From contig WXFD01000043.1 of NCBI GenBank assembly GCA_009877105.1, positions 367,602-431,601 of the forward strand: a DNA stretch of 64,000 nucleotides, written 5' to 3'. Position numbers and translations under genes: made by a program. Source of the stretch: Bacteroidales bacterium (lineage in GTDB: Bacteria > Bacteroidota > Bacteroidia > Bacteroidales > VadinHA17). Of this stretch, positions 53,699 to 63,706 are shown in pieces (the stretch's first letter is position 1; the number at the start of each line of letters is the position of its first letter). The notes beneath the pieces were generated by a model. It did not search any database and was not told where the DNA came from. It worked only from the letters and a program-made list of their open reading frames with translations.

Positions 53699-56600
53699 TT
53701 AAAATGATAATTTTATGTTGAACCCCAGGTATCTGACCGAAGGATCGGCAAAGTCTTCGTTACCGCCGTCGGGATCAGAATATTTAAAATCCTCAGACCA
53801 CAGAAACAGGTTCTGTCCCACAATACCTGCCGAAGCTGCCCGGCACCACGACGATGTTTTCAGGTATTTTGCAGGTATATTATAAGTAAGTGATAATTCA
53901 CGTAACTTAAAGAAAGTTTTTGAGTATACATCGCTTCTCGTCCCGTTTCCGCCCCATGCACTGCTGCCGTGGAATGATCGCATATAGCTCTCGTAGGATG
54001 TTTTGTTATCATTGGGAGCGAACTTACGGGTATCACTTGTTATAAAACCATCCTTATCGTATGTAACCGTACCGGAAATGACTTTTACCCCCTGTCCTGT
54101 ATACTCCTTTTCCCGGTCTTGAACCGATTCGGGATGGACTCCGGCCTGCCACATGTAACTTTCAGTACGGGTACCCATCAATCCGCCAACAACGCCGTCA
54201 ACTGATACAAACAGACTCAGATTCTTATATTTCAGGGTCGAACTCAGGCCCCATATCCAGTCAGGATCGATAAAGCCAAACCGGGAATCATAATTGCTGA
54301 ACTCGGGCAACCCTGCATTGTCGTGGATAATATTTCCTGAAGGGTCTCTGTTATAATCCTTGCTAATGTACGGATCCACGCGTTGCCCGATTCTGACCCA
54401 GGGTTTTTTCTGCGAGAACTGATCATCAAGTGAAGAATAGTATGTCGCGAATTTCGTCCAGTTAAATCCCAGATCCCATTTCCAGCCCTTATTGAGAATG
54501 GGTGTTCCTCCAAGATAGATTTCCCAGCCGCGGCGCGTGTGATCTTCTCCAATGTTGATGTATACTTCATCGTATCCTGTTGCCGAACTCAGACTCGCCT
54601 TGACAAGCCGCTGATACATGAATTTACTGTAATAGGAAGCGTCGAAGGACAACCGGTTTCTGAACATAATGAATTGCAGGCCCGTTTCGATTGTCCGGTG
54701 AGTTTCAGGACTGACAAACGGAGAGTAAAGACTGTTTGGAGCTTCAGCCCCGTTCAAAGTACCCCAGAACAGCGGATCAGTTTTAAAAGTATAGTTGATT
54801 TTATATATTTCAGCAGGCATTTTTGACATCGTCCACGATGCCCTTACCTTGAGCAGGTCCAACCAGCTTTTTGTTGAAGGCATCAGTTCCGATAGCACAA
54901 AACTACCCGAAACGGAAGGGTAAAAATACGAGCGCTTACTGGGATGCTGTGTTGAACTCCAGTCGTTCCTGCCTGTCAGATCCAGGAATACAAATTTGTC
55001 CCATGATACCGCAAACCGGCCATACAGGGAATTTACCTGTTGTGCCAGGGCAGATTGGACCACTTTGGGCATTCCTATGGATGCGGCAATTGCATAAAAC
55101 TTAGGAGTGCTGATACCTTCCTGAGTTCTGGCATTCAGAATATCATCCTTCATGTAAAAGATTGTTCCTCCTGCCAGATACTCGATATTTAACTTGTCGA
55201 ACGACTTATCACCCGTCAGAAAGAAATCGCTGTTTATACTGTAGCCCTGTTCCTGTCCTATATCATAGCTTCCTTTTAAATAGCCGTTCCATGTATACAT
55301 GTTTCCGGGCACTCCTGTATTCCCGGTCATAACGTTTGAGCCCCAGTTAACCTTAAGTTCTCCGCGGTCGGTGAAGAAATCCAGGCCGGTGCGCGCCGTT
55401 GCTTTCAGCCAGGATGTGATCTGATAGCTTGTCGTTAAATCTGCATTAAAGATATCACGGGAAACGGTATTCGTTTTTTCATATGCATCAAAGTACGGAT
55501 TATTCAGGCCTTCTTCTGTATCGTAATAGGAATAATTCTGTGTTTCATTATATTTTTTCCAGTAATTATCCTTATAATCCCTGATATCAAAATCCGCACT
55601 CGACCAGATAATCAGCCCGTACATCGGATCATATGACGTGTACCCGTTATATCCCATGTTGGGCGATGTCCTTTTGGTATATGCCAGATTCGAGGATAAC
55701 TCGAAATTCTTGTATTTTAAATCACCACCGAATGAATATGTGAATTTATTAAGTTTCTGGTTCGGGTATCGGGCCTTATTCTCCGTCCAGTTCAATGAAC
55801 TTCTTACGGATGCAATTTCTCCTCCGTATGATACATTTACATTATTGCTGGTAATATAACCCTGTTCAAGGAAATTTTTAAAATTGTCTTTGCCTATGGG
55901 AAGATAGGCATATTCCCTGTATTCTTTAAGATGGGGATCCCATTGCAGTAATGTCCGGCCATCCATCTTTTCGCCCCATGAATAGATTGAGCTCTTATCA
56001 TACACACCATTAATGCCTCTTCCGTAAACGCTTTGTTTTTCAGGAATTGCCAGATAGCCCGCGGTAAACATAGTATTTGTTGAGATATCAACTGAAAGCC
56101 CTCTTGTACCGGTTCCATTCCTTGTGGTTATAACAATGGCACCGCTTCCTCCGCGAAAACCATACAGTGCGGAAGCGGTTGCTCCTTTCAGTACGCTTAT
56201 TGATTCAATATCTTCCGAAGCCAGATCGTTAAGCGTTTTATTTTCATAGGCTATCCCGTCTATAACCAGGAGTGGTTTTTCACCGCGGATGGTTAGTTCC
56301 GGTGAAACGTTAAAATCCGTCGGGTTCTTGACCAGCATACCCGCAACTTTTCCGGTTAATGAAGTAGTTACATCGACCACTGCCACTTTTTGAAGATTAT
56401 CACCCGACACCCTCTGGGCCGAATAGCCCAACGCCTTTTCGGATCTTTTGATACCCAGCGCAGTAACAACAACCTCATCAATCATAATATTATCAGGTTC
56501 GAGTGTTACGGTTACATGGGAAGAGGTTGCCTGAAACTGGAATTGCCTGTATCCTATAAAGGATATTACCAGGGTAGCGTCTGCGGGTGCATTTATTTCA

Positions 56601-56782
56601 AATGTACCCTTGTTATCAGTTATGGTTCCTGCGGAGGTCCCCCTGACCTGAACCGTTGCTCCTGGTATCGGGAGTTTGTCTTCAGAACCGATAACGATAC
56701 CGCTTACCTTTATGTTCTGTGCATAAACAGAAAACGAAAGCATAAGCAGCATGACCGTAAGAAGAATATTGGCTTTTTTCAT
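53699..56782 (-). CDS. SusC/RagA family TonB-dependent outer-membrane transporter
   Basis: 1027 residues from the ATG at 56782, with signal peptide (MKKANILLTVMLLMLSFSVYAQ); a nine-codon longer frame exists. A carboxypeptidase-regulatory-like domain (about 23-100, VSGIVIGSEDKLPIPGATVQVRG) precedes the TonB box region (MIDEVVVTALGIKRSEKALGY), the plug (LVIDGIAYENKTLNDL, SISVLKGATASALYG with GSGAIVITTRNG) and a 22-strand barrel ending in FNIKLSF with a terminal Phe. It imports oligosaccharide using TonB energy. The 222-nt gap to GH16 has a 6-bp hairpin (56955-56974) and no clear -7 box. Confidence 0.95.
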   Translation of the reverse strand: MKKANILLTVMLLMLSFSVYAQNIKVSGIVIGSEDKLPIPGATVQVRGTSAGTITDNKGTFEINAPADATLVISFIGYRQFQFQATSSHVTVTLEPDNIMIDEVVVTALGIKRSEKALGYSAQRVSGDNLQKVAVVDVTTSLTGKVAGMLVKNPTDFNVSPELTIRGEKPLLVIDGIAYENKTLNDLASEDIESISVLKGATASALYGFRGGSGAIVITTRNGTGTRGLSVDISTNTMFTAGYLAIPEKQSVYGRGINGVYDKSSIYSWGEKMDGRTLLQWDPHLKEYREYAYLPIGKDNFKNFLEQGYITSNNVNVSYGGEIASVRSSLNWTENKARYPNQKLNKFTYSFGGDLKYKNFELSSNLAYTKRTSPNMGYNGYTSYDPMYGLIIWSSADFDIRDYKDNYWKKYNETQNYSYYDTEEGLNNPYFDAYEKTNTVSRDIFNADLTTSYQITSWLKATARTGLDFFTDRGELKVNWGSNVMTGNTGVPGNMYTWNGYLKGSYDIGQEQGYSINSDFFLTGDKSFDKLNIEYLAGGTIFYMKDDILNARTQEGISTPKFYAIAASIGMPKVVQSALAQQVNSLYGRFAVSWDKFVFLDLTGRNDWSSTQHPSKRSYFYPSVSGSFVLSELMPSTKSWLDLLKVRASWTMSKMPAEIYKINYTFKTDPLFWGTLNGAEAPNSLYSPFVSPETHRTIETGLQFIMFRNRLSFDASYYSKFMYQRLVKASLSSATGYDEVYINIGEDHTRRGWEIYLGGTPILNKGWKWDLGFNWTKFATYYSSLDDQFSQKKPWVRIGQRVDPYISKDYNRDPSGNIIHDNAGLPEFSNYDSRFGFIDPDWIWGLSSTLKYKNLSLFVSVDGVVGGLMGTRTESYMWQAGVHPESVQDREKEYTGQGVKVISGTVTYDKDGFITSDTRKFAPNDNKTSYESYMRSFHGSSAWGGNGTRSDVYSKTFFKLRELSLTYNIPAKYLKTSSWCRAASAGIVGQNLFLWSEDFKYSDPDGGNEDFADPSVRYLGFNIKLSF

Positions 56783-57004
56783 GGTTAAATTGTTTTTTGA
56801 TCCTGGCAAGTCAGTTACTGTATTAATCTGTTATTCTGCATTATTTTTCAGTACCAGCTGGTTTTGCTTGATCGATACGGCATATGTCTTCATCTGCAGG
56901 CAGTTGAAGGCCGGATTGCAGATCAGCATGACTGAAAATGTTGATATTCGGGCATCCGGTAAATTAACACCGGAATATATTGAAATCGTTAAATGAATCA
57001 GCAA

Positions 57005-57802
57005 CTATTCTTCTTTCTGAAACACTCTGACATAATCGATTTCCATCACTTTTGGGAAGCCGTTTTCATCTATTCCCATGGCACCGCCCCAGTTTCCGCC
57101 GACTGCAAGGTTCAGGATCAAATGGAACCGCTTGTCGAATGGCCAGGTGTCGGGCCCGTTATGTTCATTTTTATGAGTGTAATAGTGTTTCCCGTCGATA
57201 TATGCCCGCAATTCATTTTCGTCCCATTCGAGGCCATATACATGAAAACCGGTATATGCCGTTGGAACATGCATTTTACCGCTTGTCTGGGTGCCGATCA
57301 CATGATTGTATCTTTTTGTATGTACTGTTGCCAGGATGGTATCAGGATTAAACCCGACATTTTCCATAATATCTATTTCACCGCTGCCTGGCCAGTCGCC
57401 GTAATAGCTGTCGGTAGGCATCATCCATATGGCGGGCCAGGTTCCTTTTCCCGTCGGCAGTTTTGCACGTATTTCGAATTTGCCGAACAACCAGTCACCT
57501 TTTCCCCTGGTTACCAGCCGTGCCGAGGTGTAACGCTTACCGCCGGCACTGTCGATCAAAGCCGATATTTTCAATGTACCGTCGGATACGAATGCATTTT
57601 GTAATTTTCCGGCGGTGTAAAACTGAGCTTCGTTGTTACCCCAGCCCCATTCGTTTCCCAGAGTGTCATAGCTCCACTTTGTTACATCAGGCAAACCGTT
57701 GTACTCAAATTCGTCGCTCCATGCCAGCTTCCAATGATCACCAGGTTTACAGGAAAAAAAGACACAGGCAACAATGGCCACAAACAAACAGATTGGTTTC
57801 AT
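57005..57802 (-). CDS. GH16 family endo-beta-glucanase/galactanase lipoprotein
   Basis: 265 residues. A lipobox (VFFSC, Cys18) gives a lipoprotein. The beta-jelly-roll has the family start WKLAWSDEFEYNG and the catalytic motif GSGEIDIMENVG with nucleophile Glu142, Asp144 and acid/base Glu147. The spacing E-I-D-I-M-E is that of the laminarinase-like branch (GH16_3) rather than agarases or carrageenases. It would cut the internal backbone at the surface so that SusCD can import the fragments. Placed between the regulator and susC, all on the minus strand. Confidence 0.9.
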   Translation of the reverse strand: MKPICLFVAIVACVFFSCKPGDHWKLAWSDEFEYNGLPDVTKWSYDTLGNEWGWGNNEAQFYTAGKLQNAFVSDGTLKISALIDSAGGKRYTSARLVTRGKGDWLFGKFEIRAKLPTGKGTWPAIWMMPTDSYYGDWPGSGEIDIMENVGFNPDTILATVHTKRYNHVIGTQTSGKMHVPTAYTGFHVYGLEWDENELRAYIDGKHYYTHKNEHNGPDTWPFDKRFHLILNLAVGGNWGGAMGIDENGFPKVMEIDYVRVFQKEE

Positions 57803-57985
57803 TCAGTATTGTTTTTGTTTCTCGAACGAGTATCGTTAAAATATGATAATTGTCCAAAAAAATAATCCATACATACTATTTACAACCTTAATATTGAGTT
57901 TTGTATTATATTAATATATTTTGCTTATATATGTTGTATGTTAATGATCGTATGATAAATAGAAAAATCAGCGTATTAACACCGG

Positions 57986-60709
57986 CTAAATTTTGCCTAT
58001 CAGATCCGAAAGTGAAACATCACTCGATATATTTAGTTTCCTTCTCAATCGGTGACGTGCTATAACTGCACTCGAGGGAGTGATATTCAATAATACCGCG
58101 ATTTCTTTTGTTGAAAGGCGCAATTTAATATAGGCGCAAATCTTCAGATCGTTATTTGAAAGGTTACCATATTGGGTTTTCAGCCTGTCGAAAAAACCAT
58201 CATGAACATAATTGAAATGCTTTTCAAAGACCTTCCAGTTTTCTTCGTCCATACGGCGGCCCGCTATCCTTTTCAGGACACTGTTTATCTTTTCCCTGAT
58301 TTCGGGGTTGTTCACTTCAATTTTCTGAATATCGTTTTTTATTTCTTCAAGCATATTATTTATGTGTACGCTGTTCATGGCCAGGCTGGTTAATTTCTTG
58401 TCTCTTAAATGTACCTCCATGGCCAATAATTCGTTCTCATGCATAATCCTTTCTTTTTCCAGTTGTTCTGTTTGTTGTTTTGCCAGCCTTCTTTCCACAA
58501 CCTTTAAACGATAGTCATATAAGTGATAAACAGATATTAACAGTATTATTGCAAGCAGGACAGCCAGTGCATAGAACCCTGGTGAAGATGTAAAAGGTCT
58601 GGCAATATCAATTGTTATTGTTTTTTCAACCGGCTTAAGCAAATCGCATTTTAATTTCAATTTGTGAACTCCGGGTTTCAGATAAAACAGCTTCAATGGC
58701 TCCGTTATCGGAAACCATTTCCACTGACTGCCGTCAACAGAATATTCAATATTGTAGACTGAAGGTAATCCAGTAAAGTAAAATTGAAATTCGACCGGTT
58801 CGTACGGCAATGAATAATAGTCTGTATCAACGGGTAATTTGTAGGATTTATCGTTATGAATGTAATCAGCTTTTCTTAATTTAATCTCAGATTCCAAAGG
58901 TTCTGATTCTTGTTTTATATTGTAAAAAGCAGCCCCGTTGGAAAATCCGAAAGTAACAATGCTGTCGTTGAGTTTCTGATACCGGCAGAAAGTTGGCGGT
59001 ATCAGTTCGTTATTAATATCGGCGAATATTTTCTTCACTATAACCGTTGTATCGGAAATACGCTCAACAACATTGGTTCCCAGGGTTACATTTATATTGA
59101 AAAAAAGATTCCCGGTTTGTGTTATTTCCCGCGACTCGGTCTTAAGATCTTCAAATAGTTCAGTATAATAATCGTTCTTGACAATAACATCATTTCCGAT
59201 ATCATAATTATAAAAACCATTACCCGAATTAAAAATCAACTCACCATCTAAAACTGATGTGTAAATCCAGCCAACGGGATCAGGAAAAGTGAAAAACCTG
59301 CTCTTTTCCACTTTCCGTTTATTTTTATCGATCATAAGTTTTTGAACGCAGCCCTCTAATCCGGTCACCCATATATTTCCGTATTTATCTGTTCTCCCGC
59401 TGGGAAAATTTCCGGTAAACCCTTCCAGTTTGTTCCTGAAAACCAGGCGCTTGTTTTTTACTTCATAAATGGAGAAACCCGACTTGCCTGAAACAAGAAA
59501 AATATCCGGATAGCCATACCAGGGACTGATTCTCCATACGGGTTCGCTTATCTGTTCCATGTTCCGGTTTAGAACAAACAAACCCTTGTCATGATTCACC
59601 AGAATATCATTTCCTGCTTTCAATATGTCCCAGACCTGCCCCTGGGTGTTTTTAATGAATTCCGGGGGTTTGTTATTCTCCGATACATAAACCCCCTTAT
59701 TCGTACCAATATATAGTTTGCCGTCCGATTCCAGGCATGCATATACATTGCCGATCCTTGAATTGCGGAAATAGCTTTCATTTCCTGTATTATAGATCCT
59801 GGATATTCCACCGTCAAGGCCCAGCCAGATGTTTTTGTTTTTATCAGGTTCAATGCTCAGGACAGTACTGAAATTCGTTCCTGAATTTTCATTGTATTTT
59901 TCAATAATATTTCCATTCCGGTCAATTAAATAAGCTCCATCCAGAACCGTACCCACAATTAACCTGGTTTTATCAAACTGCACAGATGAAAATACCTGTT
60001 GTTCTACCAGGTATCTGTTTGTCTTTTTGTTGATTTCAGACAGAATTCCATTATAACAGCACATTATTCCGGTCCTTTCTGATACAAATATCAGTGAATC
60101 GTTGAATTTTGCCATCCCTGCAACTCTGCCCTCAACGGTTATTCCGGCAGCTTCAATGCCGGAATCATTTATTGTGTATATGACATTGTCTGCCTGAACA
60201 TATATTACATCGTTAATCTTATGAATGTATCCTATTTCGCGTTTTTCAACGGGTCTGGAAACTGTTTTTCGTGACGGATCATACCTTATAATTAGGTCAT
60301 GTGTTTGAAAATATACAGCATCACTACCACAAATCGTTCTCCAGAATATTTGGTTTTCGGATGAACTGGTATTCTCGTACAATAAGATAAATTCAAAATC
60401 GCCGTAAATATTTTGCTGCCAGTAGCCGAACATATTGTCTCCCGCGCAATAGAGTCTTTTACTCACACTGTCATAATCAAGGGAGCGCATATATCTGCCA
60501 TTACTTACGGCCAGCCAGGCCACTCCGTCCCATACGGTTAAAGAAAAGCCCGTTGCAAAAAAAGTAAAACCGTCACCGGATTTAATGTCCCAAACCTGGG
60601 AATCTCCCCCATAGGCAGCAGGATTTATGTTCCTTACGGATTTCGCTATCTGCGAATTAACATTAATAATGCAAAGGAAAATCAGTACAGGTAATAATAA
60701 TTTCTTCAT
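57986..60709 (-). CDS. Y_Y_Y-domain membrane sensor with LuxR-type HTH (PUL regulator without kinase)
   Basis: 907 residues. A signal peptide (about 1-20) is followed by a periplasmic beta-propeller region with repeated Reg_prop-like blades (NIWLGLDGGISRIYN, KLYIGTNKGVYV, NIWVTGLEGCVQKL), a Y_Y_Y domain (about 635-700, YNIEYSVDGSQWKWFPI), one membrane helix (YALAVLLAIILLISVYHLY), a coiled coil (RRLAKQQTEQLEKERIMHENE) and a C-terminal LuxR-like HTH (LSNNDLKICAYIKLRLSTKEIAVLLNITPSSAVIARHRLRRKLN). No histidine kinase or receiver is present, so it is a one-component trans-envelope regulator. It probably senses the polysaccharide's fragments and activates the adjacent GH16 and susCD genes. Confidence 0.88.
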   Translation of the reverse strand: MKKLLLPVLIFLCIINVNSQIAKSVRNINPAAYGGDSQVWDIKSGDGFTFFATGFSLTVWDGVAWLAVSNGRYMRSLDYDSVSKRLYCAGDNMFGYWQQNIYGDFEFILLYENTSSSENQIFWRTICGSDAVYFQTHDLIIRYDPSRKTVSRPVEKREIGYIHKINDVIYVQADNVIYTINDSGIEAAGITVEGRVAGMAKFNDSLIFVSERTGIMCCYNGILSEINKKTNRYLVEQQVFSSVQFDKTRLIVGTVLDGAYLIDRNGNIIEKYNENSGTNFSTVLSIEPDKNKNIWLGLDGGISRIYNTGNESYFRNSRIGNVYACLESDGKLYIGTNKGVYVSENNKPPEFIKNTQGQVWDILKAGNDILVNHDKGLFVLNRNMEQISEPVWRISPWYGYPDIFLVSGKSGFSIYEVKNKRLVFRNKLEGFTGNFPSGRTDKYGNIWVTGLEGCVQKLMIDKNKRKVEKSRFFTFPDPVGWIYTSVLDGELIFNSGNGFYNYDIGNDVIVKNDYYTELFEDLKTESREITQTGNLFFNINVTLGTNVVERISDTTVIVKKIFADINNELIPPTFCRYQKLNDSIVTFGFSNGAAFYNIKQESEPLESEIKLRKADYIHNDKSYKLPVDTDYYSLPYEPVEFQFYFTGLPSVYNIEYSVDGSQWKWFPITEPLKLFYLKPGVHKLKLKCDLLKPVEKTITIDIARPFTSSPGFYALAVLLAIILLISVYHLYDYRLKVVERRLAKQQTEQLEKERIMHENELLAMEVHLRDKKLTSLAMNSVHINNMLEEIKNDIQKIEVNNPEIREKINSVLKRIAGRRMDEENWKVFEKHFNYVHDGFFDRLKTQYGNLSNNDLKICAYIKLRLSTKEIAVLLNITPSSAVIARHRLRRKLNISSDVSLSDLIGKI

Positions 60710-60796
60710 CAGGTAACCATATCAATTAGTAAAGAATTAATTAAAAAAATGCTCTATGGTGTAACAATGAAATTATTGATGTTTTGCAGATAAGAA

Positions 60797-60804
60797 CAAA
60801 GATA
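60797..60804 (-). promoter_or_regulatory. TATCTTTG -7 box upstream of the PUL regulator
   Basis: On the minus strand TATCTTTG (60804-60797) matches TAnnTTTG and lies 87 nt before the regulator ATG. No TTTG at the ideal -33 distance. Confidence 0.35.
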
Positions 60805-60871
60805 TGAAAAACAATCAGATGATCCGATATGAAATCCGTTTAAAATCAGCCGGTAACCGTTCCCGAAAGCT

Positions 60872-60925
60872 GATCCGCTGAGGGGCAGCCGGGCTCAGGT
60901 CCTTAGAGGAACCAGCCGGCGGATC
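60872..60925 (-). repeat. Long-range inverted repeat downstream of mgtA
   Basis: GATCCGC (60872-60878) and GCGGATC (60919-60925) are perfect 7-bp arms 40 nt apart, with further GC-rich complementarity between them, including a weaker inner stem near 60898-60912. It begins about 30 nt after the mgtA stop and may form a large hairpin that ends mgtA transcription or protects the mRNA. No T-run follows on the minus strand. Confidence 0.35.
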
Positions 60926-60955
60926 TGTTTTATTTAATCTGCCTTTATCAGGAGC

Positions 60956-63502
60956 TCAGATCCTTACTTTCCTGTAGAATATCTTCTTGGCAATCTCCGC
61001 AGTAATAATATAGAAAGCCACAATGAGCATAAGCAGCAGATATGTTTTAAAAGGAAGCGCGACAAAATCAAAGATCTTTCCGACGGGAGTCAGCGGAACG
61101 ATCAATATGAAAGCCACAACAGAAATGGTGGCGGCAAGGAGATATTTCCCGGGCCTGCTTTTGTAGAATGACTTTCTGCTCCGGATGACCAGGACAATCA
61201 GTGAAGCTGACACTACAGACTCAATAAACCAGCCTGTTCTGAGCTGGTTCTCACCAACATGCAGTACAAGCAGAAGCAGGCCGAAAGTAATGTAATCGAA
61301 TACGGAACTTATGAGCCCGAATGTGACCATGAATTTTCTTATTGCACTGATATTCCATTTTTTAGGGCTGTCGATCATTTCGTTGTCGACATTGTCGGTG
61401 GCTATTGTCATTTCAGGGAAATCGGTCATGAGATTGGTAAGCAGGATCTGTTTTGGCAGCAGGGGGAGGAAAGGGAGAATAACTGATACACCGGCCATGC
61501 TGAACATATTTCCGAAATTGGCGCTTGTAGCCATAAAAACGTACTTCAGGGTATTGGCGAATGTTCTTCTGCCCTCGGTGACGCCTTCAACCAGGACGCT
61601 CAGGTCCTTTTCGAGGAGGACAATATCCGAGGCATCCTTTGCAACGTCAGCACCGCCGCCGAAGGAGATGCCCACGTCGGCAGAGTGCAGGGCAGAAGCG
61701 TCGTTGATGCCGTCACCCATGTAACCTACGACATTGCCTGCCTTGCGGAGTGCAATTATTATTCTTTCCTTCTGGTTTGGCTCTATTTCTGCGAAAATAG
61801 CAGCCCCCGAAACACATGCCGTCAAAGCCTCGTCGCTTGTTTCGCGCAGTTCCTGTCCGGTTATGATCGTGCTCTCCGGCAGGCCTATTCTGCGGCTGAG
61901 CGACGATGCAACCAGTCTGTTGTCGCCTGTTATGATTTTAAGCGAAACCCCGAGTCCTTTCAGCTTTTCAATGGTTTCAATTATTCCGGGTTTCGGGGGG
62001 TCTTCGAGAACGAGAAATCCCGCAAAAATCATTCCCGATTCAGATTCCTTGCCGATCGACGGACCTTTGCTGCCACCATGACAGGAATTGCCTGGCAGTT
62101 GCCTGTATGCAACACCGAGGGTACGGTAACCCTGACCGCTGTATTGCGAATACAGGTTGCGGATCTGATCCGTTGCCATGGAAATATCAGCAATACTTCC
62201 TTCCCCTGTTTCCGCCGAAGTGCATACCTCCAGGATATTTGCCAGCGCCCCCTTGGTGATCATCAGGCAGTTTTCGCCATGGGTTACGACTATGCTCAGG
62301 CGTTTGCGTATGAAATCGTACGGTATCTCATCATGCTTCTCATAGCCTGACAGATCAGGCTGGCCGTAGCTGCGTATGGCTTCATCGATGGGATTCGAAA
62401 ACCCTGTCTCGTAAAAGGCATTGATATAGGCATGGAAGAACACTTTTTCTGATGATGAACCATTTATGTCAACCGCCGAGTGCAGCTTTACCGTTCCCTC
62501 GGTCAGGGTGCCGGTCTTGTCGGAGCAAAGGATATCCATGCTGCCGAAGTTTTCTATTGAAGCAAGCCTTTTGACAATAACCTTTTTCTCAGCCATCTTT
62601 TTTGCGCCGTGCGACAGGTTTATGCTGATTATCGTCGGCAGCAGCTGTGGCGTCAGTCCGACTGCCAGCGCCAGCGAAAACAGGAATGAATCCATTACCG
62701 GACGGTGCAGGTAAACGTTAACCGCAAAAATGATTATTACCAGGATCATTGTAACTTCAGCCAGGAAATAGCCGAATTTCCGGATACCGTGTTCGAACCC
62801 GGTTTCCTGGGGCTTCAGCCTGAGCCGTTCCGCCACCTTGCCGAATTCGGTGCCGGCCCCGGTATGAACAGCCATTGCCCTGGCAGTGCCGCTTACAATA
62901 TGCGTTCCCATCCAGAGGCAGTTTGTACGTTGCGCCAGGGGAGTCGCTTCAGGCAATACAGACACTGATTTTTCAACGGGGTAGCTCTCTCCGGTCAGCA
63001 TTGATTCGTCGGCAAAAGCATCTTTCGATTCGAGGATGAGGCAGTCGCATGGAACAATGTCGCCGGCACCGAGAATGACAATATCTCCCGGCACTGTTTG
63101 TTCGGTATGAATTTCCTGCTGTTTTCCGTCGCGGATAACGGCTGCCCTGATCTGAACCACGGCGAGAAGCTTTTTTACAGCATCGTTTGCACTGTGCTCC
63201 TGCCAGAATCCCAGGAACCCGCTTACCAGCACAATGGCGAGAATGATTGCGGCATCGGCCGGATCATGGAGGAAAAATGACAATCCTGTGGCAAACAGCA
63301 ATATAAGGATAATCGGACTTTTAAACTGACCCGCGAGAAGCGTAAGGGTGCCTGAGCGTTTCGGCGGTTTCAGCCGGTTTGCACCATAGATTCCAATACG
63401 ATTAAGGGCTTCGGCGGAAGCCAGTCCGTCCCCTGCTGTATTGAGCCCCCTGAACAGGTCGGCCTGTGACATGCTCCAGAACTGATGAATATTCTGTTCC
63501 AT
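60956..63502 (-). CDS. mgtA: Magnesium-translocating P-type ATPase
   Basis: 848 residues, type IIIB P-type ATPase. The actuator motif is LTGESYPVEKS, the phosphorylated Asp328 sits in CSDKTGTLTEG, the nucleotide-binding domain has KGALANILEVC, and GYMGDGINDASALHSADVGIS is the hinge. Helix 4 carries VGLTPQLLPTI, characteristic of MgtA/MgtB. It pumps Mg2+ into the cytoplasm at low external Mg2+. The N-terminus is short and MgtA-like. A TATTTTTG box precedes it, and the 5' region shows no M-box riboswitch. Confidence 0.93.
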   Translation of the reverse strand: MEQNIHQFWSMSQADLFRGLNTAGDGLASAEALNRIGIYGANRLKPPKRSGTLTLLAGQFKSPIILILLFATGLSFFLHDPADAAIILAIVLVSGFLGFWQEHSANDAVKKLLAVVQIRAAVIRDGKQQEIHTEQTVPGDIVILGAGDIVPCDCLILESKDAFADESMLTGESYPVEKSVSVLPEATPLAQRTNCLWMGTHIVSGTARAMAVHTGAGTEFGKVAERLRLKPQETGFEHGIRKFGYFLAEVTMILVIIIFAVNVYLHRPVMDSFLFSLALAVGLTPQLLPTIISINLSHGAKKMAEKKVIVKRLASIENFGSMDILCSDKTGTLTEGTVKLHSAVDINGSSSEKVFFHAYINAFYETGFSNPIDEAIRSYGQPDLSGYEKHDEIPYDFIRKRLSIVVTHGENCLMITKGALANILEVCTSAETGEGSIADISMATDQIRNLYSQYSGQGYRTLGVAYRQLPGNSCHGGSKGPSIGKESESGMIFAGFLVLEDPPKPGIIETIEKLKGLGVSLKIITGDNRLVASSLSRRIGLPESTIITGQELRETSDEALTACVSGAAIFAEIEPNQKERIIIALRKAGNVVGYMGDGINDASALHSADVGISFGGGADVAKDASDIVLLEKDLSVLVEGVTEGRRTFANTLKYVFMATSANFGNMFSMAGVSVILPFLPLLPKQILLTNLMTDFPEMTIATDNVDNEMIDSPKKWNISAIRKFMVTFGLISSVFDYITFGLLLLVLHVGENQLRTGWFIESVVSASLIVLVIRSRKSFYKSRPGKYLLAATISVVAFILIVPLTPVGKIFDFVALPFKTYLLLMLIVAFYIITAEIAKKIFYRKVRI

Positions 63503-63528
63503 TGTTTTTTTGACTTAATAACATTTTT

Positions 63529-63536
63529 CAAAAATA
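63529..63536 (-). promoter_or_regulatory. TATTTTTG -7 box upstream of mgtA
   Basis: On the minus strand TATTTTTG (63536-63529) lies 26 nt before the mgtA ATG. The predicted leader of about 20 nt is too short for a magnesium riboswitch. No -33 TTTG at the ideal spacing. Confidence 0.4.
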
Positions 63537-63645
63537 AATGTTTATCAGTTTTACACATGTATAATACACACCCGTTTAAAAGTCATTTTCATCTCAGTTA
63601 CCCTGACAGGCAGGATTTTGAAAAATCCGGGTCCGCGAATAAAAT

Positions 63646-63695
63646 CTGTTTCAGACCAACTCTTGTGAAAAAATCGTTTCCAGATTCTGAAACAG
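63646..63695. repeat. 10-bp inverted repeat in the mgtA/DUF5684 divergent region
   Basis: CTGTTTCAGA (63646-63655) and TCTGAAACAG (63686-63695) are perfect complementary arms 30 nt apart. The right arm ends 11 nt before the TAATTTTG box of the plus-strand gene, over its -33 region, so the pair may be a two-half operator. A smaller palindrome GGATTTT-GA-AAAATCC lies at 63613-63628. Nothing else is recognisable in the 309-nt gap. Confidence 0.45.
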
Positions 63696-63706
63696 TAGTG
63701 TCCGGA

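Noticed and set aside
56993..57604. 203-codon plus-strand open frame opposite the GH16 gene
   Set aside because: Antisense shadow; GH16 has intact catalytic residues and a lipobox.
61685..62350. 221-codon plus-strand open frame opposite mgtA
   Set aside because: Antisense shadow of a well-conserved P-type ATPase.
63503..63645. Magnesium (M-box) riboswitch upstream of mgtA
   Set aside because: The predicted leader is only about 20 nt and no M-box core is visible.
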